In this document: piece after piece, positions 1 to 6,978 of the stretch
How positions within the stretch are numbered: the stretch's first letter is position 1
How the letters are laid out: every line of letters starts with the position of its first letter
Origin: QHCE01 sp041743105
GTDB lineage: Bacteria > Actinomycetota > Actinomycetes > Mycobacteriales > QHCE01
DNA: 15,130 nucleotides
Assembly (NCBI GenBank): GCA_041743105.1
Contig: JBGTNI010000081.1
Coordinates: forward strand, 1-15,130
Direction of reading: 5' to 3'
Translations under genes and position numbers: made by a program
The notes under the pieces: model-generated
What the model was told of the DNA's origin: nothing
The model's input: only the letters and a program-made list of their open reading frames with translations
Database searches by the model: none

Positions 1-1
1 C

Positions 2-235
2 GCACGAACCTGTATGTCGGCGATCGCTGACTTGATCAGCACCGACACAGGCTTTTCGCGGGAACGCGCCGAGCTGCTGGCAATAGGAGTCACCGGCGCC
101 GCCGAGCTGGCCGCTCGTTACTGGCTCGCGGGCGGCCGCTCTATCTCCAAAGACGATGCGGTCGAACTTCTGGTCGGCCTCATATGGCGTGGTATTGCGC
201 ATTTCCCGATGAGTGAAGCTCAGTCGGGAAGATAG
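2..235 (+). CDS. C-terminal end of a TetR-family transcriptional regulator, cut by the window edge
   Basis: The frame is open from base 2 to the TAG at 233-235, so the beginning of the gene lies outside the window. The internal ATG at 14 is unlikely to be a true start. The visible 77 or so residues are mostly helical. The stretch around SRERAELLAIGVTGAAEL, then AARYWLAGG and LLVGLIWRGI, resembles the last helices of the TetR C-terminal ligand-binding and dimerisation domain: an ALxxGxxGxxE-like helix, a W-L turn before an acidic amphipathic helix, and a final aromatic helix. The DNA-binding helix-turn-helix would be upstream and is not visible. The gene runs toward ftsZ on the opposite strand, so the two units converge, and its target cannot be inferred from position. 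Family membership is inferred from the helical pattern only. Another all-helical regulator tail is possible. Confidence 0.55.
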   Translation, partial: ARTCMSAIADLISTDTGFSRERAELLAIGVTGAAELAARYWLAGGRSISKDDAVELLVGLIWRGIAHFPMSEAQSGR

Positions 236-260
236 GTACAGGTCCGATGAGCGAAGCTCA
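208..260. repeat. Two-copy imperfect direct repeat at the end of the regulator gene
   Basis: GATGAGTGAAGCTCA (208-222) and GATGAGCGAAGCTCA (246-260) match at 14 of 15 bases and are spaced 38 bases apart. A third, weaker echo (CATGAGCGGCAG) starts near 283. The first copy includes the last codons of the TetR-like gene and the second lies after its stop. It could be a local duplication that altered the C terminus or a paired protein-binding site. Nothing else here supports either reading. Confidence 0.5.
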
Positions 261-327
261 AGGGGATCACAAGCTCAGGTCCCATGAGCGGCAGATCAAC
301 CGGAAGCTTGAGCGACTAGGCCAGCCA

Positions 328-450
328 TCAGTTGAGTAAGACGTTAAGCAACACGGTCAGCAGGATCGAAGCAAGGATCGAGACCAGGATCATTCCCAGG
401 CATCCAAGGCTGCCACCCAGGGGTCGGATCTCTACATTTCCCCAGCGCAT
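328..450 (-). CDS. Small single-span membrane protein (40 aa), function unknown
   Basis: This is a short gene downstream of ftsZ in the same direction. It starts at ATG 450-448 with a GGGGAG purine run just upstream and stops at 328. The 40 residues begin with a short polar segment (MRWGNVEIRP) and a Gly-rich turn (LGGSLGCLG). One hydrophobic helix then runs to the end (MILVSILASILLTVLLNVLL), fitting one membrane span with a cytoplasmic N terminus. The composition is that of a real membrane peptide, not a chance frame, and short proteins of this architecture are common in actinomycetes. The frame is open further upstream into ftsZ, but that part is antisense-like low-quality sequence and I do not count it. 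The gap to the ftsZ stop is 118 bases and holds a hairpin (472-495). I do not recognise a named family. Co-transcription with ftsZ is possible. Confidence 0.55.
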   Translation of the reverse strand: MRWGNVEIRPLGGSLGCLGMILVSILASILLTVLLNVLLN

Positions 451-471
451 ACGCTCCCCGCATCCTTTCCT

Positions 472-495
472 TCGGCGTTGTCGGCAAAACGCCGA
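472..495 (-). terminator. Hairpin 75 to 100 bases after ftsZ, possible terminator or mRNA end
   Basis: TCGGCGTT (472-479) and AACGCCGA (488-495) form a perfect 8-bp stem with an 8-base loop, between the ftsZ stop and the small membrane ORF. No U-run follows on the minus strand, so it would be a non-canonical actinomycete-type terminator, a processing site, or only a chance stem. It sits about 20 bases upstream of the small ORF's start and could also affect its ribosome site. Confidence 0.3.
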
Positions 496-568
496 GGAAC
501 CCGGACTTACGAGCGAGTTTCGGTGAAAACGTCCTCGTGACACAATCGCGCAGCTGCTCCGCGGTACT

Positions 569-1657
569 CTAGCTGCCTTTGAGGAAGTCGGGGACGTCCA
601 CATCGTCGAGCACGACGCGGCGAGGCCGGATGGATTCTGCGGGTTCATCGCTACCGAGCGAGTCATCAGGCCGGGGTTCCACGCGGCGTTCGGCAGCACG
701 GAATGTGGGTTCGCCCCCGTCAAAGCCGGCCGCGATTACGGTGACACGGACTTCATCGCCGAGCGAGTCGTCGATAACCGTGCCAAAAATGATGTTGGCA
801 TCGGAGTGGGCGGCGTCGCTGACCAGTGAAGCGGCCTCGTTGATCTCGAACAGGCCTAGCTCGGAGCCACCGGCGATAGACAGCAGTACGCCATGTGCAC
901 CTTCCATGCTGGCTTCCAGTAACGGACTTGCGATGGCAGCCTCGGCCGCCTCCACCGCGCGACTCTCGCCGCGGGCGCTACCGATGCCCATCAGGGCGGT
1001 GCCCGCACCGCTCATCACACTCTTCACGTCCGCGAAGTCCAAGTTGATCAGACCCGGCGTGGTGATCAAGTCGGTGATGCCCTGCACACCTGAGAGCAGC
1101 ACTTGGTCGGCCATACGGAAGGCATCCATCATGGAGATTTGCCGGTCCCCCACCGCGAGCAGTCGATCATTGGGGATGACGATCAGGGTGTCGCATTCGG
1201 CACGCAGCTCTTCGACGCCCACCTCGGCCTGCCGTTGGCGTCTGCGCCCCTCGAAGCCGAAGGGGCGGGTGACGACGCCAATGGTGAGGGCGCCCAGGCT
1301 GCGGGCGATGTTCGCCACCACTGGGGCTCCGCCGGTACCGGTGCCACCGCCTTCACCCGCGGTGATGAAGACCATGTCCGCACCCTTGATGACTTCTTCG
1401 ATCTCGTCGCGATGATCTTCGGCGGCTTTTTTTCCGATGTCAGGACTGGCGCCCGCGCCCAGACCGCGTGTCAGCTCACGACCGACGTCAAGCTTGACGT
1501 CTGCGTCGCTCATCAAGAGCGCTTGGGCGTCGGTGTTGATCGCAATGAACTCAACGCCCTTGAGTCCCACTTCAATCATGCGGTTGACCGCGTTTACGCC
1601 CCCGCCACCAATTCCGACGACTTTGATGACCGCCAGATAATTATGCGGAGGTGTCAT
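569..1657 (-). CDS. ftsZ: Cell division GTPase FtsZ
   Basis: FtsZ is the tubulin-like GTPase that polymerises at mid-cell and scaffolds the divisome. The protein has 362 residues, a little shorter than mycobacterial FtsZ (about 380). GIGGGGVNAVNRM lies at 15-27. The tubulin signature GGGTGTG lies at 103-109 within GEGGGTGTGGAP. The catalytic T7 loop region (NLDFADVKSVM) lies near 205-215. After about residue 315 a short acidic and basic linker leads to the conserved C-terminal tail DDVDVPDFLKG, which binds partners such as SepF or FtsW in actinomycetes. The start is the ATG at 1657, preceded by a purine-rich AAAGGCGGA stretch. An unusually long 363-base gap to ftsQ upstream holds structured AT-rich DNA, so ftsZ probably has its own promoters. 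The usual downstream genes (pgeF, yggS, sepF) are absent here. Confidence 0.97.
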   Translation of the reverse strand: MTPPHNYLAVIKVVGIGGGGVNAVNRMIEVGLKGVEFIAINTDAQALLMSDADVKLDVGRELTRGLGAGASPDIGKKAAEDHRDEIEEVIKGADMVFITAGEGGGTGTGGAPVVANIARSLGALTIGVVTRPFGFEGRRRQRQAEVGVEELRAECDTLIVIPNDRLLAVGDRQISMMDAFRMADQVLLSGVQGITDLITTPGLINLDFADVKSVMSGAGTALMGIGSARGESRAVEAAEAAIASPLLEASMEGAHGVLLSIAGGSELGLFEINEAASLVSDAAHSDANIIFGTVIDDSLGDEVRVTVIAAGFDGGEPTFRAAERRVEPRPDDSLGSDEPAESIRPRRVVLDDVDVPDFLKGS

Positions 1658-2020
1658 GACCGGTTCCGCCTTTCAGATCGAGAGCGTCGACGAGGTTAAT
1701 ACCGTAAAGATTAACCCTCTAGTTGAGGCTTAGAGTTATGTAAGTTTCAACTATTGCGACGGTATGTGCGATCACCCGAACAATTCAAGTAAGAGCTCCG
1801 GCGTGTCTACGACTGATCTCATTGGAATGGCAAATCCCGTTAAGAATCTCGCCAATAAATTCTGACAAGGCCGCAGGAGCCGCCGCATGCGGGGAGTACC
1901 TTCTAACTTCGACCGAGCGCAGCGGAGGGGGACTGCCCGGGTGCAGGCGCACCGCGACAGCGTGCTGAGCAGTGCAATCGGCATAGTCGCACAAGCACAG
2001 CGCCAGCAGGAAGTGGGCGT
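1658..2020. other. ftsQ-ftsZ intergenic region (363 bp)
   Basis: No convincing gene is present. Two overlapping 69-70 codon minus-strand frames (1772-1984 and 1785-1994) compete with each other, lack recognisable motifs and have no clear ribosome site. The half next to ftsZ is AT-rich (26 of 60 bases are G or C in 1681-1740) and holds the leader hairpins described separately. The half next to ftsQ is GC-rich and contains a 10-bp palindrome, CCGCATGCGG (1883-1892). The region most likely holds ftsZ promoters and 5' leader. I cannot place a -35/-10 pair with confidence. Confidence 0.6.
1692..1728 (-). promoter_or_regulatory. Structured ftsZ leader with two mutually exclusive hairpins
   Basis: GGTTAAT (1694-1700) and ATTAACC (1710-1716) form a perfect 7-bp stem with a 9-base loop. 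With one bulged base the stem extends to GAGGTTAAT pairing with the complementary CTC at 1717-1719. The same CCTC (around 1716-1719) can instead pair with GAGG (1725-1728) across a 5-base loop. On the minus-strand transcript these structures would share a segment 35 to 70 bases before the ftsZ start codon, so they cannot form together. A role in translation, RNA stability or protein binding is inference. The inverted repeats could also be protein sites on DNA. Confidence 0.45.
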
Positions 2021-2032
2021 TCAGCGAACGCC
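2016..2032 (-). other. Hairpin spanning the ftsQ stop codon
   Basis: GGCGTTC (2016-2022) and GAACGCC (2026-2032) form a perfect 7-bp stem with a 3-base loop. The ftsQ TGA (2021-2023) falls inside it. No U-run follows on the minus strand. It may protect the 3' end of the upstream mRNA or slow termination, or be a by-product of codon choice (VGVR then stop). Confidence 0.35.
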
Positions 2033-2920
2033 AACGACTCCAGGGGTACTAACATCGATCGTCCGCCCAGGTCTGCCCAGTAGCACGGTAGCAACGGTGG
2101 CTTTACGCACGTTTTCAGTCGGATCGTCCGCCGCGCCCCAGAACACGCTACGACCGCCGGTCAACTGCAAACTGAGCCGGCGCGGATCCGACACGTTGAC
2201 GTGTACAAGTTTTTCAGAAAGTTCGGGGGTGAGCGCCTGGGCAACCCCCACCGCCGCTACCAATACTTTGCTTTGCTTCGGTTTCGGATCGACCGCAAAA
2301 TCAGGAACAACAAGAATACTCGCGTCGCTAACTTTAATCAGCGGAAGTTTCGCCGGACGCTCTTTCATAACTCGATATGGCACACCCAGCCTGTCGATGA
2401 CGATGAATTTACCGTCACGCTGCGCCACTGCGGCAGGACGACGTTCGCTTAGCTTTATACGCACGGTCGCGGGCCAGGCGCGTACCACAGCGACCCTTGC
2501 CACCTCCGGTATCGCGTGAACTCTGGATTCGACGTCTCCGGTGTTAAGTCGCGCCAACGGGGTGCCGCGGTCTATATCGGCGGCGTTCGCAATCTCATCG
2601 GCGGTCAGTTCTTTCGCGCCCACTACCTGTACCGAACGCGCTCCCAGCAGCGGGGTTGCGAATACCACCACGCTTCCTACCGCAAGCACCAGAATCACCA
2701 CAATCGCACTGAGCGCCCCTATGGTGATCCGCCGCCGCCGCGCACCTACGCGCAGCGTGACGGTACGGCCCAGCAGCCGCGACAGCGGACCGCGTCGCTC
2801 CCCTCGCACCAAGCGCCAGGAGCGCTTCAACGTAGATCGCACCGGCCTGTACTTCCGGTGTGGCGACCTCTGCTGCGGTGGCGTCTGCTGCGGTGGCGCG
2901 GCGGCGGGAGGCTCACTCAT
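2021..2920 (-). CDS. ftsQ: Divisome protein FtsQ (POTRA domain)
   Basis: FtsQ is a single-pass inner-membrane protein that links early and late divisome parts and binds the FtsB/FtsL-type partners. I start it at ATG 2920, not at GTG 2929: an AAGG site lies 9 bases ahead of the ATG but directly abuts the GTG. This gives 299 residues. The order is a Pro/Gln-rich basic cytoplasmic tail (about 1-60) with a PPQQT tandem repeat; a hydrophobic span (ALSAIVVILVLAVGSVVVF, about 70-88); a POTRA domain starting at ARSVQVVGAKELTADEI; and the FtsQ beta domain (VRIKLSERRPAAVAQRDGKF, then VIDRLGVPYRV). The ATGAGTGA at its start overlaps the murC stop by 8 bases, indicating translational coupling. Length and layout are normal for actinomycetes. 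Confidence 0.93.
   Translation of the reverse strand: MSEPPAAAPPQQTPPQQRSPHRKYRPVRSTLKRSWRLVRGERRGPLSRLLGRTVTLRVGARRRRITIGALSAIVVILVLAVGSVVVFATPLLGARSVQVVGAKELTADEIANAADIDRGTPLARLNTGDVESRVHAIPEVARVAVVRAWPATVRIKLSERRPAAVAQRDGKFIVIDRLGVPYRVMKERPAKLPLIKVSDASILVVPDFAVDPKPKQSKVLVAAVGVAQALTPELSEKLVHVNVSDPRRLSLQLTGGRSVFWGAADDPTENVRKATVATVLLGRPGRTIDVSTPGVVGVR
2869..2898. repeat. Tandem 15-bp repeat in the ftsQ tail
   Basis: TCTGCTGCGGTGGCG occurs twice, perfectly and back to back (2869-2883 and 2884-2898). On the coding strand it gives the five-residue unit PPQQT/PPQQ in the cytoplasmic tail of FtsQ. Because the unit is 15 bases, copy-number change would keep the frame. Confidence 0.8.
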
Positions 2921-4391
2921 CGGCAGCACCCTTCGCGAGCTCCGCCAGGATCTCCTCGCCCATCATGACGATCGGGGGAGCGCCCATCGTGAGCACGAGA
3001 TCACCACTGCGTGCCCGCTCGGCGACCAGCCGTGGCACCGCCGACCACGATGGCTCGAAGATGGCCGTGGTCACGCCCCTATCTGCCCTGCGCGCCTGGT
3101 CCACTCTAGACGGCGTAGCCATCGGATTTAGCACCTCACGAGTGAGTGCCGCCCCACCCTCGCCGGGACCTCGTTCCTCGCTGGGGCAATACACCTCCAT
3201 CACGATCACGTCGTCGGCCAAGCGCAGCGCCTCGGCGATCTGCGGCATGAATGCGTTGGTGCGGTAGAGCCGGTAAGGCTGAAATACCACGAGGAGCCGG
3301 CCGGTCCCGGCGACCTCTCGCACCGTCTGAAGCTGTGCAGCCATCGACGACGGGTGGTAGGCGTAATCGTCGTAGACCCGCAAGCCCCTAGCGACACCCT
3401 TGAGTTCGAAACGGCGCCGCACGCCCCGGTACTGACCCAGCGCCGCGACGGCATCGGCCGGAGGCAGTCCCAGTCGCAGCGCGGCTAGCAGCGCGGCGCC
3501 CGAATTGAGCGCAATGTGGCGACCGGGCACCTCGATGCGCACCGAGCCCACAACCCGTCCGTCCGCCACCGCCGTATAGCCAGTGCCGGTGGTCTGACTG
3601 TTCAGGTCAGCCAGTCGGAGATCAGCGTCAGCGCTGATGCCGTACGTGGCAACCGAGATGCCTTTGCCGCGCGCGTACTCCGCGAGTCGCTTCGCGCCGG
3701 GGTCATCAGCGCAGGCGATCAGCAGTCCACCATGGGTGATGCGATCCGTGAACTGGGCAAAGCCCTCCTCCACGCCGGCCAAGTCACCGTAGGTGTCCAT
3801 GTGGTCGGCCTCCACATTGGTCACGATGGCGATATCGGGGTGATACAGCAGAAACGTCTTGTCGCTCTCGTCGGCCTCAACCACGAAATGCTCGCCGGTG
3901 CCATGGTGCGCACTGGCGCCCACTTCTGCCAACTCGCCACCGATGACGAAGGAAGGGTCGTGGCTGGTGTGCTGCAGAATGGTGGTCACCATAGAGGTGG
4001 TAGTCGTCTTGCCGTTAGTACCAGCCACCGCGACGACAGTCCGCCCGGTCATGGCCGTCACCAGCGCTTCGGCTCGATGCAGCACCCTAAGGCCTCGCCG
4101 GCGAGCAGCAACGAGCTCGATGTTGTCGTCTGCGATCGCGGTGGAATACACCACGGTATCCACGCCCTCGAGCAGCTGCTCGTCGTGGCCGATGGTGACT
4201 CGCGCGCCCAGTGCACGCAGCGCAGCGATCGGCGGCCATTCACGAATATCGCTGCCGGAGACTTTAATCCCCCGGATCAGCAGCAGCCGCGCCAAGCCGT
4301 TCATTCCGACGCCGCCGATACCGATGACGTGCACTCGGCCCAGATCTTCGGCGGTGAGGCCGGTGAGGTCGTTCGTGGTCTCAACGAGCAT
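2913..4391 (-). CDS. murC: UDP-N-acetylmuramate--L-alanine ligase MurC
   Basis: MurC is a cytoplasmic ATP-dependent ligase that adds L-Ala to UDP-MurNAc, the first step of stem-peptide synthesis. The protein has 492 residues. The N-terminal Rossmann motif HVIGIGGVGMNGLARLLL binds the UDP sugar. The ATP loop GTNGKTTTTSM lies near residue 120. The central-domain EADESD and VTNVEADHMDTYGDL segments follow, and the C-terminal domain contains DDYAYHPSSMAAQL, the counterpart of the DDYxHHP motif. The start is ATG 4391 with an AAGGAG site about 10 bases ahead. The gene lies 76 bases after murG and overlaps ftsQ. One oddity is that the C-terminal GAGD(V/I) signature usually seen in MurC reads GAPPIVMMG here. 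I cannot judge whether this is lineage-wide. The catalytic motifs are otherwise intact. Confidence 0.95.
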   Translation of the reverse strand: MLVETTNDLTGLTAEDLGRVHVIGIGGVGMNGLARLLLIRGIKVSGSDIREWPPIAALRALGARVTIGHDEQLLEGVDTVVYSTAIADDNIELVAARRRGLRVLHRAEALVTAMTGRTVVAVAGTNGKTTTTSMVTTILQHTSHDPSFVIGGELAEVGASAHHGTGEHFVVEADESDKTFLLYHPDIAIVTNVEADHMDTYGDLAGVEEGFAQFTDRITHGGLLIACADDPGAKRLAEYARGKGISVATYGISADADLRLADLNSQTTGTGYTAVADGRVVGSVRIEVPGRHIALNSGAALLAALRLGLPPADAVAALGQYRGVRRRFELKGVARGLRVYDDYAYHPSSMAAQLQTVREVAGTGRLLVVFQPYRLYRTNAFMPQIAEALRLADDVIVMEVYCPSEERGPGEGGAALTREVLNPMATPSRVDQARRADRGVTTAIFEPSWSAVPRLVAERARSGDLVLTMGAPPIVMMGEEILAELAKGAADE

Positions 4392-4467
4392 GTGGGGAGC
4401 GCTCCTTGTGGATCAAGACTTGAATAAGACGTGTGGGTCGAGACTTATGGGTGGAGCGAGACGTTGA

Positions 4468-5592
4468 CTACCCGGCAGTCGAGGCATCCGAACAGGCACG
4501 GCTACCACCCGCGGCCCGATACACCATTGCGCACAACGCTTCGTCTCCATCGCGCCGTCCGTAGCCAGCCGCAGCGTCACTCATTCTCGCTAAGGCTGCT
4601 TGGTCGGCTAACAGCGGTATCACGTGTTCGGTCAGCCATTCCGGGGACAGCGCTGCGTCCTCCACCAGCAAACCACCACCGGCGTGTACGACCGGAAGCG
4701 CGTTGCGGCGCTGCTCGCCGTTCCCCCAGGGCAGCGGGACATACACCGCGGGAAGACCCACCGCGGCTAGCTCCGCGCACGTTAGGGCCCCCGATCGGCA
4801 CAGCGCGAGGTCGGCGGCAGCGTAGGCAGCATCCATAGCCTCGACGTAACCTAGCGTGACGTATGGGGCACCCCGACCGGTGGACAGCCGCTCCAAGCTG
4901 TTGCGGGCACCGATCACATGCAACACCTGCACACCTGCCGCGCCGAACACAGCGGCGGTAGCCGCGACAGCACGATTGATAGAAAGCGCCCCTTGCGAGC
5001 CACCGAAGACCAGCAACGTCGGCCGCTGTGGGTCGAGTCCGAACTGCTTGCGGGCATCGCAGCGACGCTGCTGTCGATTCAGACCCGAGATCTCCGGTCG
5101 CAGCGGCACCCCGACAACCTCACCGTGTCGCAGCGTCACGTGCTCCCCGCCGAGCGCGACGTGCCGGGTAAGTCGTGCCCCCAGCCTATTAGCGATTCCG
5201 GCCGGGTTGTTGACCTCATGCACCACCATCGGGATACGGCTGCGCCAGGCAGCCAGGTACGCCGGAACAGCTACATAACCGCCAAAACCGACGACCACGT
5301 CGGCTGCCACATCGTCGAGGACGTCTCGCACCGCACGAACACTCGCGGCGATTCTGCCTGGAGTCCGCAGTAGGTCAGTCCCCGGACGCCGGGGCAACGG
5401 ATACGCCGGAATCAATCGCAGATCCCAGCCGCGCCGGGGAATGAGCTCGGACTCAAGCCCCTTCGGCGTGCCCAGGCAGGTGATCCGAGTGTCGGGGTCG
5501 TGACGTCGCAAACACTGCGCCAGCGCCAAGGCCGGCTCTATATGGCCGCCAGTACCACCACCGGCGAGCACCACCGACCTCGAGTACCGCAA
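4468..5592 (-). CDS. murG: UDP-GlcNAc:lipid I N-acetylglucosaminyltransferase MurG
   Basis: MurG is a membrane-associated GT-B glycosyltransferase that converts lipid I to lipid II on the inner face of the membrane. Conserved loops are GGGTGGHIEPALALA at the N terminus, the inter-domain HEVNNPAGIANR segment, VFGGSQGALSINRAV in the second domain, and the donor-binding CRSGALTCAELAAVGLPA followed by PLPWGNGEQRRNA, a typical actinomycete version. The open frame extends to a GTG at 5634. A TTG at 5592-5590 follows a strong GGGAGGAGGT site and puts LRYSRSVVLAGGG at the N terminus, so I choose it. That gives 374 residues, normal for the family. The alternative GTG start would add 14 residues. A 117-base gap separates it from ftsW and a 76-base gap from murC. 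No defects are visible. Confidence 0.95.
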   Translation of the reverse strand: MRYSRSVVLAGGGTGGHIEPALALAQCLRRHDPDTRITCLGTPKGLESELIPRRGWDLRLIPAYPLPRRPGTDLLRTPGRIAASVRAVRDVLDDVAADVVVGFGGYVAVPAYLAAWRSRIPMVVHEVNNPAGIANRLGARLTRHVALGGEHVTLRHGEVVGVPLRPEISGLNRQQRRCDARKQFGLDPQRPTLLVFGGSQGALSINRAVAATAAVFGAAGVQVLHVIGARNSLERLSTGRGAPYVTLGYVEAMDAAYAAADLALCRSGALTCAELAAVGLPAVYVPLPWGNGEQRRNALPVVHAGGGLLVEDAALSPEWLTEHVIPLLADQAALARMSDAAAGYGRRDGDEALCAMVYRAAGGSRACSDASTAG

Positions 5593-5709
5593 GTGACCTC
5601 CTCCCGTGAGGCTCCCAGGGATGAGGGTGTTCACGATGGGTCTCCAGAAGGGATATTGGCGCTGAATCGGCCGCTACTAAGAGCGTCCAAAGATAATTCG
5701 TTCCCCACG

Positions 5710-6978
5710 TCAAGAGGCTGCACTGGTCAAGCTACTTTCGTTCTGTTTAGTAAATCGCGCCGGAGGGAGCGGGATGCCCCACATCTTGCCCCACCACCTA
5801 CGGCCGCCGGCACGCAACGCCACCGCCGCCTCAGGCTCTGCCCTCGCAAACGTGACCAGCATTCCGATGGTGAACATGGTGATCACTAGGGAACTCCCAC
5901 CCGCCGATATCAGCGGCAGTGGAATGCCTGTAATTGGCAGAATCCCCACCACCGCCCCCATGTTGATGAAGGCCTGCCCAGCGAGCCATATGGCACAGGT
6001 GGCGGCAACCAGCCGGCAATACTGGTCGTTGATCCGTCGCGCGATCCGCATAGCCGAGTAGGTCAGCACTGCATAGAGCGCAATCACCACCACACAGCCG
6101 ATCAGACCGAGCTCCTCACCGATGATGGCGAAGATAAAGTCGTTGTGCGCCTCGGGCACATATTCCCATTTGCTTCGCGACTGTCCGAGCCCCACCCCCC
6201 AGAGGCCGCCGGTAGATAAGGCGTAGAGACCTTGGACTGCTTGGTGCCCAGTGTTCTGCGCATCCGCAAAGGGGTTGAGGTAGCTGGTGATCCGCTCCAG
6301 ACGGTGGGGCTCGGCTGCGATCAGCAGCATCACGCCACCCAACGCGGTTACGGCCAGACCCATCAATGCTCTAAATCGCACACCGGAGACCCAGAGCAGC
6401 CCACATAGCACGATCAGCAGGCAAACCATGGTGCCCAGGTCGTTATAACCCACCAATAGCAGTAGCGCGCCGGCCACCGGCAGTAGCGGGAAGGCAAGCT
6501 GGCGCCACTGTCCGAGCAACGGACGCTTACGTATCAGCACATCGGCACCCCAAAGCACCAGCGCCAGCTTGGCCACCTCAGACGGCTGCACCGTCACCGG
6601 TCCTACCTGGAGCCACAATGCCTCGCGTCCCACTGCGACACTGGGCCGCAGCCACAGCAACGTCAGCAGCGCGGCGGAGATCAATAGCAGTGGATAGGCT
6701 AACCAGCGAAACCAGTTCGGACGCATCATCAGCGCGACCCAGAACGCCATCAGTCCCACTCCGGCGGACAGGGCTTGTTCGAGGAAGACGGTGAATGCGC
6801 TGCCATTGCGGACGATGGAATCGATGCTCGACGCCGAGAGCACCATGACCAGGCCGATGGCCAGCAGTAGCGTCGCGCTGCCGAGTAGCAGATAGAACGA
6901 CGCCAGCGGACGGCGGAGAAGCCCCTGTGCGATCGTGACGATGCCAGGGCCGGCTGCGTTCACTTCGGCTCCGGCCAC
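5710..6978 (-). CDS. ftsW: Septal peptidoglycan polymerase (SEDS glycosyltransferase) FtsW
   Basis: FtsW is the SEDS-family lipid II polymerase that works with FtsI at the septum. It has 422 residues and about ten hydrophobic spans. Family marks include LVMVLSASS near the N terminus, WLQVGPVTVQPSEVAKLALV, the large periplasmic-loop region ERITSYLNPFADAQNTGHQ with QGLYALSTGGLWGVGLGQS, EAHNDFIFAIIGEELGLIG, and the C-terminal GILPITGIPLPLISAGGSS. The listed start is GTG 6978, whose G is shared with a TAG ending a short upstream frame. GTG 6963 has a better GGAG site 5 bases ahead and would give 417 residues. The C-terminal tail is short compared with mycobacterial FtsW (about 520 aa). The gene normally directly upstream, murD, is missing, leaving only 159 bases to mraY. 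Confidence 0.95.
   Translation of the reverse strand: MAGAEVNAAGPGIVTIAQGLLRRPLASFYLLLGSATLLLAIGLVMVLSASSIDSIVRNGSAFTVFLEQALSAGVGLMAFWVALMMRPNWFRWLAYPLLLISAALLTLLWLRPSVAVGREALWLQVGPVTVQPSEVAKLALVLWGADVLIRKRPLLGQWRQLAFPLLPVAGALLLLVGYNDLGTMVCLLIVLCGLLWVSGVRFRALMGLAVTALGGVMLLIAAEPHRLERITSYLNPFADAQNTGHQAVQGLYALSTGGLWGVGLGQSRSKWEYVPEAHNDFIFAIIGEELGLIGCVVVIALYAVLTYSAMRIARRINDQYCRLVAATCAIWLAGQAFINMGAVVGILPITGIPLPLISAGGSSLVITMFTIGMLVTFARAEPEAAVALRAGGRRWWGKMWGIPLPPARFTKQNESSLTSAAS

Noticed and set aside
451..723. Longer form of the small membrane ORF reaching into ftsZ
   Set aside because: The added N-terminal part is out-of-frame ftsZ sequence. The ATG at 450 with its purine-rich site gives a clean one-span protein.
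579..1415. 278-codon plus-strand open frame opposite ftsZ
   Set aside because: Ser/Pro/Arg-rich low-complexity translation with no motifs. It is the antisense shadow of ftsZ, as expected in GC-rich DNA.
1772..1994. Two overlapping minus-strand frames of 69-70 codons upstream of ftsZ
   Set aside because: They overlap each other, have no ribosome site or recognisable motif, and cover a likely regulatory gap.
3516..4427. 303-codon plus-strand open frame opposite murC
   Set aside because: It lies entirely antisense to murC, a well-supported gene. The translation is His/Gly/Arg-rich with no family resemblance.
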